Part shown: in pieces, positions 32,996 through 44,076 of the stretch
Position numbering within the stretch: position 1 is the first letter of the stretch
Layout of the letters: each line of letters begins with the position of its first letter
NCBI RefSeq assembly: GCF_024166365.1
Contig: NC_064831.1
Coordinates: 44,455,768-44,519,767, forward strand
Source: Elephas maximus indicus
Taxonomy: Eukaryota; Chordata; Mammalia; Proboscidea; Elephantidae
Length of the DNA: 64,000 nucleotides
Direction: 5' to 3'
Notes under the pieces: model-generated
Databases searched by the model: none
What the model was told of the DNA's origin: nothing
Seen by the model: the letters and a program-made list of their open reading frames with translations, nothing else
Made by a program: the position numbers and the translations under genes

Positions 32996-33163
32996 AGGAG
33001 CCCTGGTGGTACAGTGGTTAAAAGCTTGGCTGCTAACCAAAAGGTTGGCAATATGAACCCACCAGCAGCTCCTTGAAAACCCTATGGGGCAGTTCTACTC
33101 TGTCCTGTAGGGTCACTGTGAGTTGAAATTAACTTGACAGAGATGGGTTTGGTTTTTGGTTTT
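32996..33163 (+). mobile_element. AfroSINE with TSD
   Basis: Head 'cctggtggtacagtggttaa', tail 'gtgagttgaaattaacttga' and end 'gatgggtttggtttttggtt'. TATATGTCTGTG (32984-32995) and TATATGGCTGTG (33164-33175) form a TSD with one mismatch. Confidence 0.9.
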
Positions 33164-33374
33164 TATATGGCTGTGGAAATTAGTGAACGATAATATGAAA
33201 TGATCTGAAATTAATGAAGAGATGCTGTGAATTCCTATTTATAGGGAATTCAAACATTAGTGACCAATTAACTAATTTGGAGCAGTAGCTTTAGAAGAAA
33301 GATAAACATCATAGATCTTTATGGATGAGGATACTACTTACAGATTAAGACTTGTCATCTATGTGTGTAATATT

Positions 33375-33571
33375 TGCTTGATATATATTTTCCATCCTTT
33401 GAGTTTTAATTTATTTGTGTCTCCAAGTCTAAGGTGTGTCTCCTGTAGGCAGCATATAGATGGACCGTTTTTTTTTTTTTTTAATCCATTCTGCCACTCT
33501 CTGTCTATTGGTGCATTTATTCCATTAACATTCAGCATAATTATGGATAGGTATGAGTTCAGTGTTGTCAT
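33375..33571 (-). pseudogene. L1 ORF2 start (endonuclease), copy A
   Basis: Reads IIMLNVNGINAPIDREWQNG, then NGPSICCLQETHL, then KLKGWK. This is the N-terminus of the L1 apurinic-type endonuclease: the N of LNVNG and the E of QETHL are metal-binding positions in the family. A poly-T (poly-A sense) insertion adds KKKK. Only about 60 codons exist before the element ends. Confidence 0.85.
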
Positions 33572-34563
33572 TTTGATGTCTTTTTTGTGTGTTGTTGACA
33601 GTTTCTTTTTCCCACTTAATTTTTTGTGCTGAGTAGTTTGTCTTTATATGCTGTATTTTCCTCTTATTCGTTGTTGCCTTTGTTTCTGCTGAGTCCCTAT
33701 TTTTTTGTTGTATTTTATTTTGATGAGTAGGATAGTTAGCCTCCTTTGTGATTACCTTAATATTTACCCCTATTTTTCTAAGTTTAAGCCTAACTTTTAT
33801 TTCTTCATATCGCCTTGTCTCCTTCTCCATATGAAATATCTATGACTACATTTCTTAGTCCCTCTTTATTATTTTAAATAATGATATCGCTGTTTCCCTA
33901 TTTTGAGTGTTTTTTTTAACCTTGATTTATTTTTATGATTTTCTTGTCTGGGTTAACATCCGATTGCTCTGTCCAGTGTTCTAGTCTTGGGTTGATACCT
34001 GATATTATTGATTTTCTAACCAAAGAACTCCCTTTAGTATTTCTTGTAGTTTTGGTTTGGTTTTTACAAAATCCCTAAACTTCTGTTTATCTGGAAATGT
34101 CCTAATTTCACCTTCATATTTGAGAGACAGTTTTGCTGGATATATGATTCTTGGCTGGCAATTTTTTTTCCTTCAAAACTTTATATAAGCCATCCCGTTG
34201 CCTTCTTGCCTGCATGGTTTCTGCTGAGTAGTCTGAGCTTAGTCTTATTGACTCTCCTTTGTAGGTGACTTTTCATTTATCCCTGGCTGCTCTTTAAATT
34301 CTCTCTTTATCTTTGGTTTTGGCCAGTTTGATTATAATATGTTTTGGTGACTTTCTTTTAAAATCTACCTTATGTGGAGTTCGATGAGGATCTTGGATGG
34401 ATATCTTCTCATCTTTCATGATATCAGGGAAGTTTTCTGCCAACAAATCTTCAGCAATTCTCTCTGTATTTTCTGTTATCCCTCCCTGTTCTCATGCTCC
34501 AATCGCTTGTAGGTTATTTCTTTTGATAGAGTCCCACATGATTCTTAAGTTTTCTTCATTGTC

Positions 34564-34974
34564 TTAAATTCTTTTATCTGTTTTTTCTTCAAATATACTG
34601 GTGCCAAGTGCTTTATCTTCAAGGTCCCTAATTCTGTCTTCCACTTGCTTGATTCTGCTCCTCTGACTTTCTACTGAGTCGTCTAATTCTGTAATTTTAT
34701 TGTTAATCTCCTGAATTTCTGATTGGTGTCTCTCTATGGATTCTTGCAGCTTATTAAATTTTTCATTATGTTCTTGAAGAACCTTTTTAATTTCTTCAAC
34801 TGTTTTATCTGTGTGTTCCTTGGCTTGTTCTGCATATTGCCTGATCTCCTTCTTTATGTCTTGAAGAGTTCCCTGTATTAATCTTTTGTATTCTGCATCT
34901 GGTAATTCCAGGAAGGCATCTTCATCCAGAAGGTCCTTTGATTCTCTGTTTTGAGAGCTTGTTGAAGCAATCAT
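34564..34974 (-). pseudogene. L1 ORF1 N-terminal half (copy A)
   Basis: A 136-codon open piece starting MIASTSSQNRESKDLL. After an acidic N-terminus (LDEDAFLELPDAEYKRLI) comes a long coiled coil (roughly residues 35-125) rich in E, K, Q and I, including KEIRQYAEQAKEHTDKTVEE and NNKITELDDSVESQRSRIKQ. L1 ORF1 proteins trimerise through such a coil and bind L1 RNA. The frame stops at 34564; the RNA-binding part downstream is broken. Confidence 0.85.
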
Positions 34975-35161
34975 GGTCTGTTTCTTTATGTGGTTTGATA
35001 TTGACTGTTGTCTCTGAGCCGTCTATAAGTTATTGTATTAGTTTATTTTATGTTTGTTTACTGTATCCTAGTTTCTCGCTTTGTTTTGTTTTGATATACA
35101 CAAATGGGTTGCTTGAGTGAGCTAGCTTGATTATTTTCACCTTTGGACCACTGAGGCCCTG

Positions 35162-35174
35162 TCACCAGATGGCG
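35162..35174 (+). promoter_or_regulatory. CTCF-like motif inside L1 5' UTR
   Basis: TCACCAGATGGCG fits the CTCF core except for T at the first position. The aligned position in copy B (41930-41942) reads TCACCAGGTGGTT, so the motif is partly lost there. Confidence 0.35.
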
Positions 35175-36286
35175 AGAGCTGTTATCAGGTATATGAGTTT
35201 ATGAGTCCATTCACTTTTCTTGTGTGGATTCAGCTCAGGTGTCCAGGTACCTGGCCATCAAGTGTGTGGCACAGGGTCTGTCCTACAGTCTTAGAGGGAC
35301 AGGGGTGTTTGGTGTAGGTACCAGTATCTGGTTGCAGCAGAGGGTCATGCTCTGAACAAGACAGGGGGCTGAGAACCATCTCCTGAGTGTCTCTGAGGAA
35401 AGTACATCCCTCTTCCTGAGAACATGCAGGTGGGTGGGTTCTCCAGGCCATGAGCACCTGATGCTTTTGGTTGTAAGGACTGGGAGGTACCAGTTATCCT
35501 TGGACTCCTGTTGCAGGGGCTGGGTGACCTGAGAGGAGCCACCAGTCCTTAGGCCCCTGATGTTTGTAGGTGAGGACCCTGTTTAATAGGCAAAGCTGTG
35601 TCAAATATCAAGCATCCGCCTCTCCACTGCAAAGCTTAAACAGTCACAGTCTACCAGCTACAGCCTATTTTCCTAGAATAGGCTCACACAGGTCCATGCA
35701 GGGGGGAAAGTTATTCAAAGTCCAAGGACCATTTATGCCTGGACAGGAGCTGCTTCTCTCCTGAGTTCCCCGGGTCAGTGGAGCTGGCAAATTATCTTTT
35801 CCCCCTGTTGTGAATTTATTCCTTCTCCAAGGCTGGGAACATGGCTCAGGGCGCTAAAATGGACCTATCTCAGGCCCAGGGAAATCAACAGCCACTGAAG
35901 CCCTCTTAGGGGTAAGGTGTGCAGTAAAATATATGCAAAACCCGTTGCCGTAAATATATGCAAGTACTTAGCTTTTGCCGAGAATGCCATTCTCTGGTTC
36001 TGGAGGTGTGAGTAGGCTGTGTGGCTGGCTGCTCCTCCCTGAGAAAACTGTGGCCAAATGCTACCACCAGCCTGCCACAGCCGCTTCCGGGAGTGATGCC
36101 TGAGGGATCTCAGTGATTCAGGTTTGGCAACTCCTCTCTGCTTCTGAATGGTCTCACCCTCCACATAGGCCATTTTCTAAGTTTGCCTTTGTTGTTCAGG
36201 GCTCCTAGCTTATCATAAAGATAATCATTTCAATTGATTTTTCAGGTCTTTGTTGTAAGAGGGATCGCTGGAAGCATCTGGCTATT

Positions 36287-36300
36287 CCACCATTTTGGCC
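36287..36300 (-). promoter_or_regulatory. YY1-like site at the L1 5' end
   Basis: GGCCAAAATGGTGG on the minus strand lies a few bases from the element start, the place where L1 elements commonly carry a YY1 site that positions transcription initiation. The second copy has AAGATGGAGG in the same place (about 43153-43162). Confidence 0.45.
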
Positions 36301-36321
36301 CCTCTCTATGTCTGTAATATT

Positions 36322-36470
36322 ATATAACAATGGCAGATATTCATTATGATGGCATAGAATATTCTCAAGGCCTCTCATCAAAGCTTGCTATATGGTACGA
36401 TATTAAATTATTCTTAGCATAATTAGTCTTTAACACTTACTCATTACTGAAAAACTGATAAGTATGTATT
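36322..36470. other. Short unique spacer
   Basis: AT-rich flank between the L1 TSD and the RTE insertion. No feature seen. Confidence 0.4.
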
Positions 36471-36480
36471 TTGGATAAAT

Positions 36481-39015
36481 TGCTGTTGGTGTAAGGTGCC
36501 TTTGGGTTGGTTCCAACTCATGACAACCATATGTACAACAGAATGAAACACTGCCCAGTCCTGCTACATCCTTACAATCGTTGTTATGCTTGAGTCCATT
36601 GTTGCAGTTACTGTGCCAATCCATCTCATTGAGGGTCTTCTTCTTTTTTCACTGACTCCCTGCTATGAAGCATGATGTTCTTCACCAGGGAGTGCTCCCT
36701 CCTGATAACATGTCCAAAGTACGTGAGATGTACTCTTACCATCCTTACTTCTAAGGAGCATTCTAGCTGTACTTCTTCTAAGACAGATTTGTTCATTCTT
36801 TTGGCAGCCCATGATATGTCCAATATTCTTCGCCAACACCACAATTCAAAGGTGTCTGTTCTCTTTTGGTCTTCCTTCTTCATCATCCAGCTTTTGCATA
36901 CAGATGAGGTAATTGAAAATGCCATGGCTTGGGTCAGGTGCACCTTAGTCTTCAAGGTGATGTCTTTGCTTTTCAACACTTTAAAGAGGTCTCTTGCAGC
37001 CGATTTTCCCAATGCAATGTGTCTTTTGATTTCTCAACTGCTGCTTCCATGGGTGTTGATTGTGGATCCAAGTAAAATGAAATCCTTTACTACTTCAATC
37101 TTTTCTCCATTTATCATGATGTTACTTACTGGTCTAGTAGTGAGGATTTTTGTTTTCTTTATGTTGAGGTGTAATACATCTGAAGGCTGTGGTCTTTGAT
37201 CTTCATCAGTAAGTGCTTCAAGTCCTCTTCATTTTCAGCAAGCAAGGTTGTGTCATCTGTATAACGCAGTTTGTTAATGAGTCTTCCTTCAATTCTGATG
37301 CTCCATTCTTCTTCATACAGTCCAGTCTTCAAATTATTTGTTCAGCATACAGGTTGAATAGGTATGGTGAAAGAGTACAACCCTGACATCCACCTTTCCT
37401 GACTTTAAACCTCACAGTATCCCTTTGTTCTGTTTGAACTACTACCTCTTTATCTATATACACATTCCTTATGAGTACAAAAATTAAGTGTTCTGGGATT
37501 CTCATTCTTTGTGATGTTATCCATAATTTGTTATGCCCACACAGTCAAATGTCTTTCCATAGTCAATAAAACACCGGTCACCATTTTTCTAATATTCTCT
37601 GTTTTTAGCCAGGATCCATCAGACATCAACAATAATATCCCTGATTACACATTCTCTTCTAAGTCTGGCTTGAATTCCTGGCAGTTTCCTGTTGGTATAC
37701 TGCTGCAGCCACTTTTGAATGATATTCAGCCAAATTTTACTTACACGTGATAATAATGGTATTGTTCAATAATTTTCACATTCATTTGGATCACTTTCTT
37801 GGAATAGGCATAAATATGGATTTCTTCCAGTGAGTTGGCCAGGTAGCTGTCTTCCAAATTTATTGGCACAGATGAATGAGCACTTCCGGCACTGTATTAG
37901 TTTGTGGAAATGCCTCAATTGGTATTCCATCAATTCCTGGAGGCTTATTTTTCACTAATGCCTTCAATGTGGCTTGGGCTTCTTCCTTCAGCACCATTGG
38001 TTCCTAATCATGTGCTACCTCCTGAAATGGCTGAACACTGACCAATTCTTTTAGGTATAGTGACTCTGTGTATTCCTTCCATCTTCTTCTGATGCTTCCC
38101 ATGGTCATTTAATATTTTCCCTGTAGAACCCTTCAGTATTGCAAGTCAAGATTTGAATTTTTTCTTCAGTTCTTTCAGTTTGAGGAGTGCTGAGTGTGTT
38201 CTTTCCTTTTGGTTTTCTATCTTCAGGTCTTTTTGCATGTCATAATGATACTTTACTTTGTCTTCTGGAGCTGCCTTTTGAATCTTCTGTTCAGCTCTTC
38301 TACTTTATCATTTCTTCCTTTTGCTTTAACTATTTGACGTTCAAGAACAATTTTCAGTGTCTCTTCTGATGTCCATTTTGGTCTTTTCTTTCCTTCCTGT
38401 TTTTTAATGACCTCTTGCTTTCTTCATGTATGATGTCATTTCACAACTCCCCTGGTTTCAGTCATTAGTGTTCAATGCATCATATCTATTCTTCAGATGG
38501 TCTCTAATTTCAGGCGGAATATACTTCAGGTTATACTCTCTTGTCGCTCTCATGGACTTGTTCTAAATTTCTTCAGTTTCAGCTTGAACTTGCATATGAA
38601 CAATTGATGGTCTGTTCCACAGATGGCCCTTGGCCTTGTTCTGACTGATGATATAGAGCTTTTCCATCATTTCTTTCTACAGATATAGTCAATTTGATTC
38701 CTGTATATTCCATCTGGTGAGGTCCACATGGATAGTCATTGTTTATGTTGGTGAAAAAAGTTATTTGTAATGAAGAAGTCATTGATCTTGCAAAATTCTA
38801 TCATGTGATCTCTAGTATTGTTTCTATCACCAAGGCCATAGTTTCCAACTACCAATCCTTCTTCGTTTCCAACTTTTGCTTTCCAATCACCAGTAATTAT
38901 CAATGCATCCTGATTGTATGTTAGATCAATTTCAGACTGCAGAAGCTGGTAAAAATCTTCAATTTATTCATCTTTTTAAGTTTGAATAATAGTCATATTA
39001 ACTGGCCTTCCTTCC
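36481..39015 (-). mobile_element. RTE-type LINE, long antisense copy
   Basis: The 3' end, with a decayed (GTT)n, is at 36481 and the sequence runs into the endonuclease region at 39015 ('atattaactggccttccttc'). TTGGATAAAT (36471-36480) and TTGAATAAAC (39016-39025) could be a TSD (8 of 10). It parallels the 8978-11725 copy but is shorter at the 5' side and more broken. It lies between two antisense L1s. Confidence 0.85.
36626..37012 (-). pseudogene. RTE C-terminal protein relic
   Basis: 128 codons from MGKSAARDLFKVLKSKDITL through FELWCWRRILDISWAAK to HLTYFGHVIRREHSL. This is the conserved C-terminal region after the RT, characterised by the WCWRR block. The RT core further right (37200-38100) is broken by many stops. 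Confidence 0.85.
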
Positions 39016-39705
39016 TTGAATAAACAGGCATTTCCCATTTAGTTAAATAACGCAATGTTAATGATAAGGGATGGCTGACTGCTTAATTAAAGTTCTATTT
39101 TATTTGGTTTGGGAAATGGAAGAAATGATCTTTGAAAAATAATTAAATTCCTACATAGGTTGATTATTAGCACTCTGAGAAAATTCTGTCCCAAGATCAT
39201 TGATCTGGAGCCCAAGAATTCATCTTGCAAGAGGAAAACAGAAAGGAATGCTGTTATACAAAATCTATCACTTTTCCCATAAAAGTAATTCAAAACGAGC
39301 CTCCTATTGAAGGGAAACCAGAGCATCAACTCTATGCATAAAGAGAGTACGTTTTTCATAGTCCTGAGTTCTAGCAGGTTTATCTTAATTACATTTGCTT
39401 ATGATACTACAGAAATTAGTCTGTGGGTCCTGCGAATTCAGCAGTTGGCTGTAGAGGAAGGTAGAGCAGGAGTGTCACAGTGATGGGAGAAAGCCAAGGT
39501 TGGATTTAAAGCTTACTATTTGTTTACCATACAATCCACATTGCAGAAATCCCAGCCCACAGAGCTGACGGTATTTACATTTTCTGTTCTTGCTGTATGC
39601 CTTAGGCTTAGGCTACCTGGGGGACACCTTCTGTATCTTTCTGGTTGAAAGTTATCTCCTGTCTCTGAGATGCTGCCTTTGTTCTAATTAGACAAAAAAA
39701 AAAAA
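39016..39705. other. No recognisable feature
   Basis: Unassigned DNA. An A18 run at about 39692-39710 precedes the SINE fragment. The minus ORF 39087-39359 matches nothing known to me. Confidence 0.35.
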
Positions 39706-39707
39706 AA

Positions 39708-39760
39708 AAAAGAAACCCATTGCCATTGATTTGATTTGACTCATAGACTCATAGAGACCC
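39708..39760 (-). mobile_element. AfroSINE tail fragment
   Basis: 'aaacccattgccattgattt' followed by 'gactcatagagaccctta' is the 3' tail of an antisense AfroSINE with a small duplication of 'gactcata'. The head is missing. Confidence 0.6.
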
Positions 39761-39983
39761 TTAGACTAGCTATAAAACACTTGGAGTCTAGGGGATGCCT
39801 TCTTGGTTAATTACAGAGCTCTGAGCAACTTTTGCAGGAGAGATGAAGCAAGTTCATTTTCAGACAAGTTGTGTCTTTGTGTAGTTTAATGTATGGCTAC
39901 CTGCGTAGCAGCCTAAGGGCTTGGCTTTCGCATCACCTCTCTTGCATCCAGTCTGGCCTGAATTTCTAGTGCCTCTACCTCTT

Positions 39984-40161
39984 TCAGAGCCCTGGAGGTG
40001 CAGTCCTTAGGAGATACAGCTGATAATGAAAAGGTTGGCAGTTCAAATCACCAGCAGCCCCTTGGAAACCCTGTGGGACAGTTCTACTCTGTTCTGTAGG
40101 GTTGCTATGAGTGGGAACTGACTCGACAACAATGAGTTATTTATTTATTTATTTATTTGCC
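39984..40161 (+). mobile_element. AfroSINE with (TTTA)n tail
   Basis: A diverged sense copy: 'agccctggaggtgcagtcct', then 'ggttggcagttcaaatcacc', then 'gttgctatgagtgggaactg'. It ends in six TTTA-type units (about 40136-40161), an expanded tail. Confidence 0.8.
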
Positions 40162-40171
40162 CCCTTCAAGA

Positions 40172-40370
40172 AGCCCTGGTGGTACCATATTAAAACTTTG
40201 GCTCTAACCAAAAGGTCAGCAGTTTGAACCCACCAGCCACTCTATGGGAGAAAGATGTGACAGTTTGATTGTGTAAAGATTATGTCCTTGGAAACCTTAT
40301 GGGGCAGATCTACCTTGTCCTATAGTGTAACTATGAGTCAGAAAAAAAAACTCACTGGCATTTTTTTTTT
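40172..40370 (+). mobile_element. AfroSINE, long subfamily
   Basis: Sense copy with a roughly 45-bp block between head and body ('gggagaaagatgtgacagtt', then 'gtgtaaagattatgtccttg'). The same block appears in the copy at 45469. It ends in a T-run immediately beside the 3' end of L1 copy B. Confidence 0.82.
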
Positions 40371-40394
40371 AAACCAGTTCTACCCCTTTCTCTT

Positions 40395-43176
40395 TTTTAT
40401 ATAATGTCTTTTCCTCTTTTCCATTGTTGTTGCTTTTGTATTTGCTGAGTCTTTATGTTTTTCTTGTTTTTTATTTTGACGTGTAGGATTGTTAGTTTCT
40501 TTTGTGGTTACCTTAATATTTACCCCTATTTTTCTAAGTTTAAACCAAATTTCTATTTCTTTATATCGCCTTGACTTCCTTTCCATATGAAAGATCTACA
40601 ACTACATTTTTTAGTCCCTCTTTTTTGATTTAATGTTGTCATCTTTTACATAATAACTTCTCTGTTTCCCTCTTCTGAGTGCTTCAGCTTTAATTTATTT
40701 TTATTATTTTCCCTATCTAGGTTGATATCTGGTTACTCTGTCCTGTGTTCTAGTTTTGGGTTGTTATCTGATGTTATTGATTTTCTAACGGGAGAACTCA
40801 CTTTAGCATTTCTTGTAATTTTGGTTTAATTGTGGCAAATTCCCTAAACTTGTATTTACTTGGAAATGTCCTGATTTTGCCTTCATATTTGAGAGACAGT
40901 TTTGCTGGATATGTAATTCTTGCCTGGCAATTTTTTTTTTCCTTCAAGGCTTTATATATGTCATTCCGTTGCCTTCTTGCCTGCATGGTTTCTGCTGAGT
41001 AGTCCGAGCTTAGTCTTATTGACTCTCCTTTGTAGGTGACTTTTTGCTTATCCCTGACTGCTCTTAAAATTCTCTCTTTATCTTTGGTTTTGTCAAGTTT
41101 GATTATAATATGTCTTGGTGACTTTCTTTTGGGATCGACCTTGTGTGGGGCATGATGAACATCTTGGATAGGTACCTTCTCATCTTTCACAATATCAGGG
41201 AAGTGTTCTCTCAACAATTCTCTCTATATTTTCTGTTATCCTCCCTGCTACCCCCAGTTCTGGCACTCCAGTCACTCATAGGTGATTTCTCTTGATAGAG
41301 TCCCACAAAATTCTTAGAGTTTCTTCATTTTTTAAAATTCTTTTATCTGATTTTTCCTCAAGTATGTTGGTGTCAAGTGCTTTATCTTCAGTCTCACTAA
41401 TTCTGACTTCCATTGCCTCAATTCTGCTCCTATGACTTTCTATTGAGTTGTCTAATTCTGAAACTTTACTGTTAGTCTTCTGAATTTCTGTTTGCTGTCT
41501 CTCTATGGATTCTTGCAGTCTGTTAAATTGTCATTATGCTCTTCTCTAATCTTCTTAAGTTCCTCTAATGCTATGCCTGTGCGTTCCTTGGCTTGTTTTG
41601 GGTTTTGTCTGATCTCCTTCCTGATCTCTTGAAGAGCTCTATATATCAGTCTTTTGAATTCTACCTCTGGTAGTTCCAGGGAGTTCTCTTCATTTGGAAG
41701 ATTTCTTTATTCTTTGTTTTGGGAGCTTGCTGAAGTCATCATGGTCTGCCTCTTTATGTGATTTGATATCGATTGTTGTCTCTGCGCCATCCATAAGTTC
41801 TTGTATTCATTTATTTTATGTTTGCTCACTGTGTCCTAGCTCCTTGTTTTGTTTTGTTTTGATATGCCCAAATAGGCTGCTTGAGTGAGCTAGTTTGATT
41901 ATTGGTGCCTTTGAAGCTCTAACGTCCTGTCACCAGGTGGTTAGAACTATTACTAGGTATATGAGCCCAGGAGTCTGTTTACTTTTCTTGTATGGATTCA
42001 GCCCAGGTGTCCAGGTAGTTGGTCACCAAATGTGTAGTGCAGGTTCTCACCTACAGTCTTAGATGAACAGGAGTGATTGGTGTAGGCACAGGTATCCGGC
42101 TGCAGTAGGGGGTCACGTGTGGAGCAAGGCAAGGGGCTGACAACTGCCCCTGAGTGTCCGTGAGGAAAGTGTGTCCACGTTTCCTAGGTTGGTGGGTTTT
42201 GCAGCTGGACTATGGGCACCCAGTGCTGTTGGCTATAAGGACTGGGAGGTACCACTTATCCTTGGACCCCTGTTGAAGGTAGCTAGGTGGCCTGGGTGAA
42301 GCCACCAGTCCTCAGGACCCTGATGTGGGTAGGTGAGTACCCTGCTTATAGGCAGAAAAAAAAAGCAGAGCAGTGTCAAATGTCATGAACCTTCCTCTCC
42401 ACCATATAGCTGAAACAGTTGAAGTCAGACTTCAGGTATATACCCTGTTGCACTGTGCTGAGGAGGGTCTGCGCTGTTGAAATGGGCCGACACAAGTCTA
42501 TGCAGAGGTGAAAGGCATTAAAAGTCCATGGACTGCTTATGCCTGTGCCTAGGCAAAGGAGCTGTTTCCGCCCTGATTCCGAGCTTAGGGGAGCTGGCAG
42601 ATTATTTTTTCCCCCTGCTTGTTAATTTATTCCTTTTCCAAGGCTGGGAAAATGGCTTAGAGCTTATGGCAGGCCTTACTTCCAGCCCAGGGAAAGCGGC
42701 TATCACTGAAACCAGCTCAGGCCCAGTGCAGAGTGAGGAGGGGTCAATTAAATGGGAAAGAGTTTTTTTCCAAATGAGTGTTTTTTGGCCCATGCAGTAG
42801 ATTAAGTGCAAGCAGTAATCTTTTGCTGATTGCGCATCACTTTTTGCTGATTCTGGAGGCATGAGTGGACTCTCCGCCACTCAGTCTCTCTCGATGTGGA
42901 AAACATGTCCTGAATGCCACTGTTTGCCTCACCATGATCACACCAGCAGATCCGGCTTGCAGGGCACTGGTTCCAGCCAGGTCAGGTCTAGGAACTCCTG
43001 ACTGCTTCTGAACTTCTCCCTCCCCCTGCCGCTTAGTCTGATTCCTAAACTTTGTCTTTGATGTTCAGGGCTCCTAGATTGTCATATATAATTGATTCAC
43101 TTGTTTTTTCAGGCCTTTGTTGTAAGAGGGACCCCTGGAAACATCTGACTACTCCTCCATCTTCGCCTTGCCTCTG
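40395..43176 (-). mobile_element. L1 with 5' end but no ORF2 (copy B)
   Basis: Antisense. From the right: the 5' end (minus strand 'gaggcaaggcgaagatggag'), a 5' UTR of about 1.3 kb, ORF1, then the ORF1-ORF2 spacer, ending in the A-rich 'gacattatataaaa'. TACCCCTTTCTCTT (40381-40394) and TACACCCTTCTCTT (43177-43190) are 12 of 14 identical and likely the TSD. ORF2 is absent. It is the same family and orientation as copy A, ending about 180 bases earlier in the L1 sequence. Confidence 0.8.
40798..41217 (-). pseudogene. L1 ORF1 C-terminal half (copy B)
   Basis: 139 open codons beginning MLREHFPDIVKDEKVPIQ. It includes SPRHIIIKLDKTKDKERIL (RNA-recognition-type fold), RDKQKVTYKGESIRLSSDYS and ETMQARRQ, then the C-terminal domain AKLSLKYEGKIRTFPSKYKF. 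These are the nucleic-acid-binding parts of L1 ORF1. The N-terminal coil (41230-41700) is present but frame-broken, and 40586-40380 is a basic spacer frame. Confidence 0.85.
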
Positions 43177-43190
43177 TACACCCTTCTCTT

Positions 43191-43535
43191 CATATCTTCT
43201 CTATATTATAAATTCTCTGAGGGCAAGAATTGTGGCTTTGTACTCCAAAACTTGTAGAATGCTTCTATGTATGAGGTGCAGGAAAAAACAAAACTATTGA
43301 ATTAAAATGGTTCGAATGGAATGCAATGCAGCAGTTACCTCTTAGGTAAAAAAAAACAAAAAACAAAAAACAGTGCTTAAAAGAGCTTCGCTTGGTATTT
43401 TAAAGAAGGAGGATGTCATAAATTGTGATAGTTGGTCAAAGAGAATATTCCAAGGCAGAGAGATGCTTGTGGGGAAAAGGAAATAACACAGGTATTTTGA
43501 GTGGAGAACAGCAAGCTGCTTTTGAAAAAGTCTTT
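43191..43535. other. No recognisable feature
   Basis: Unassigned DNA with an A-rich interrupted tract at about 43348-43370. Confidence 0.35.
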
Positions 43536-43539
43536 GCTG

Positions 43540-43680
43540 AGTGCTTATTTGTCTACTAGGCACTTTGCTAGTCTCTGCAGAAGCAAATGTGAAGATGAAT
43601 AAAAAGGTGTCTTTCCATTAAGAGGGTCTTACAGCCTATGAGGGAGGGAAAGATGGGTGCAAATTATTATACGAGGGATA
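43540..43680 (-). mobile_element. L2-type fragment
   Basis: 'ctgagtgcttatttgtctac', 'taggcactttgctagtctct', then 'gagggtcttacagcctatga' is the antisense L2 3'-end order. Confidence 0.5.
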
Positions 43681-43939
43681 AATTAAGCGGGGTTGAAAAA
43701 GTATTGAACATGGGTTAAAAATGAACTGCAAGTGGAAGGAATGAGTTTTAGGTTTCCATATTGTAACAGTGATAGTGTGGTATGGAGAAGCTGAGAATAC
43801 AATCTACCCAAGTAAAGAGGTAAAGAGATGTCTTGGGTTAGGGAAGAGAATAATAAGGTGGGGAGTAGGGCAGGCATCAAGGAGTCACTGTTTGGTGAAA
43901 ATGGCTAGAAAGATATAATATTGTTATTGAAATTGCTTG

Positions 43940-44076
43940 GTTAAATGACTATTCATTCTGATCTTACAGAGGGCAGGGATTATTGCTGTTTTGCTCATTA
44001 TTGTACCCACGAAACCTAGTAGAGGTCACAACACATAGCTGGTGATCAATAAATATTTGTTGGGTGAATGAGCAAG
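43940..44076 (+). mobile_element. L2 3' end, sense
   Basis: 'cttacagagggcagggatta', then 'tgctcattattgtacccacg', then 'catagctggtgatcaataaa' and 'tatttgttgggtgaatga' is the terminal L2 block with its characteristic end. Confidence 0.65.

Larger units (their letters stand above)
33375..36304 (-). mobile_element. L1 with full 5' end but no 3' end (copy A)
   Basis: On the minus strand the element opens at 36304 with GAGGGGCCAAAATGGTGGAA, a typical L1 5' terminus. It continues through about 1.3 kb of 5' UTR, ORF1 and the first ~60 codons of ORF2, and then stops. TCTATGTGTGTAATATT (33358-33374) and TCTATGTCTGTAATATT (36305-36321) flank it, 16 of 17 identical, so both ends look like true insertion ends. 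There is no poly(A); the last transcribed bases are the A-rich GGAAAATATATATCAAGCAA. Confidence 0.85.

Noticed and set aside
33321..33632. Plus-strand hydrophobic ORF that looks like a membrane protein
   Set aside because: Antisense of an A-rich L1 coding region gives F/L/I/S-rich frames; the same applies at 6771-7087, 23132-23317 and 50932-51231.
40136..40161. Short regular repeats that might suggest an array
   Set aside because: It is a (TTTA)n microsatellite at a SINE tail; no repeat-spacer periodicity, so not CRISPR-like.
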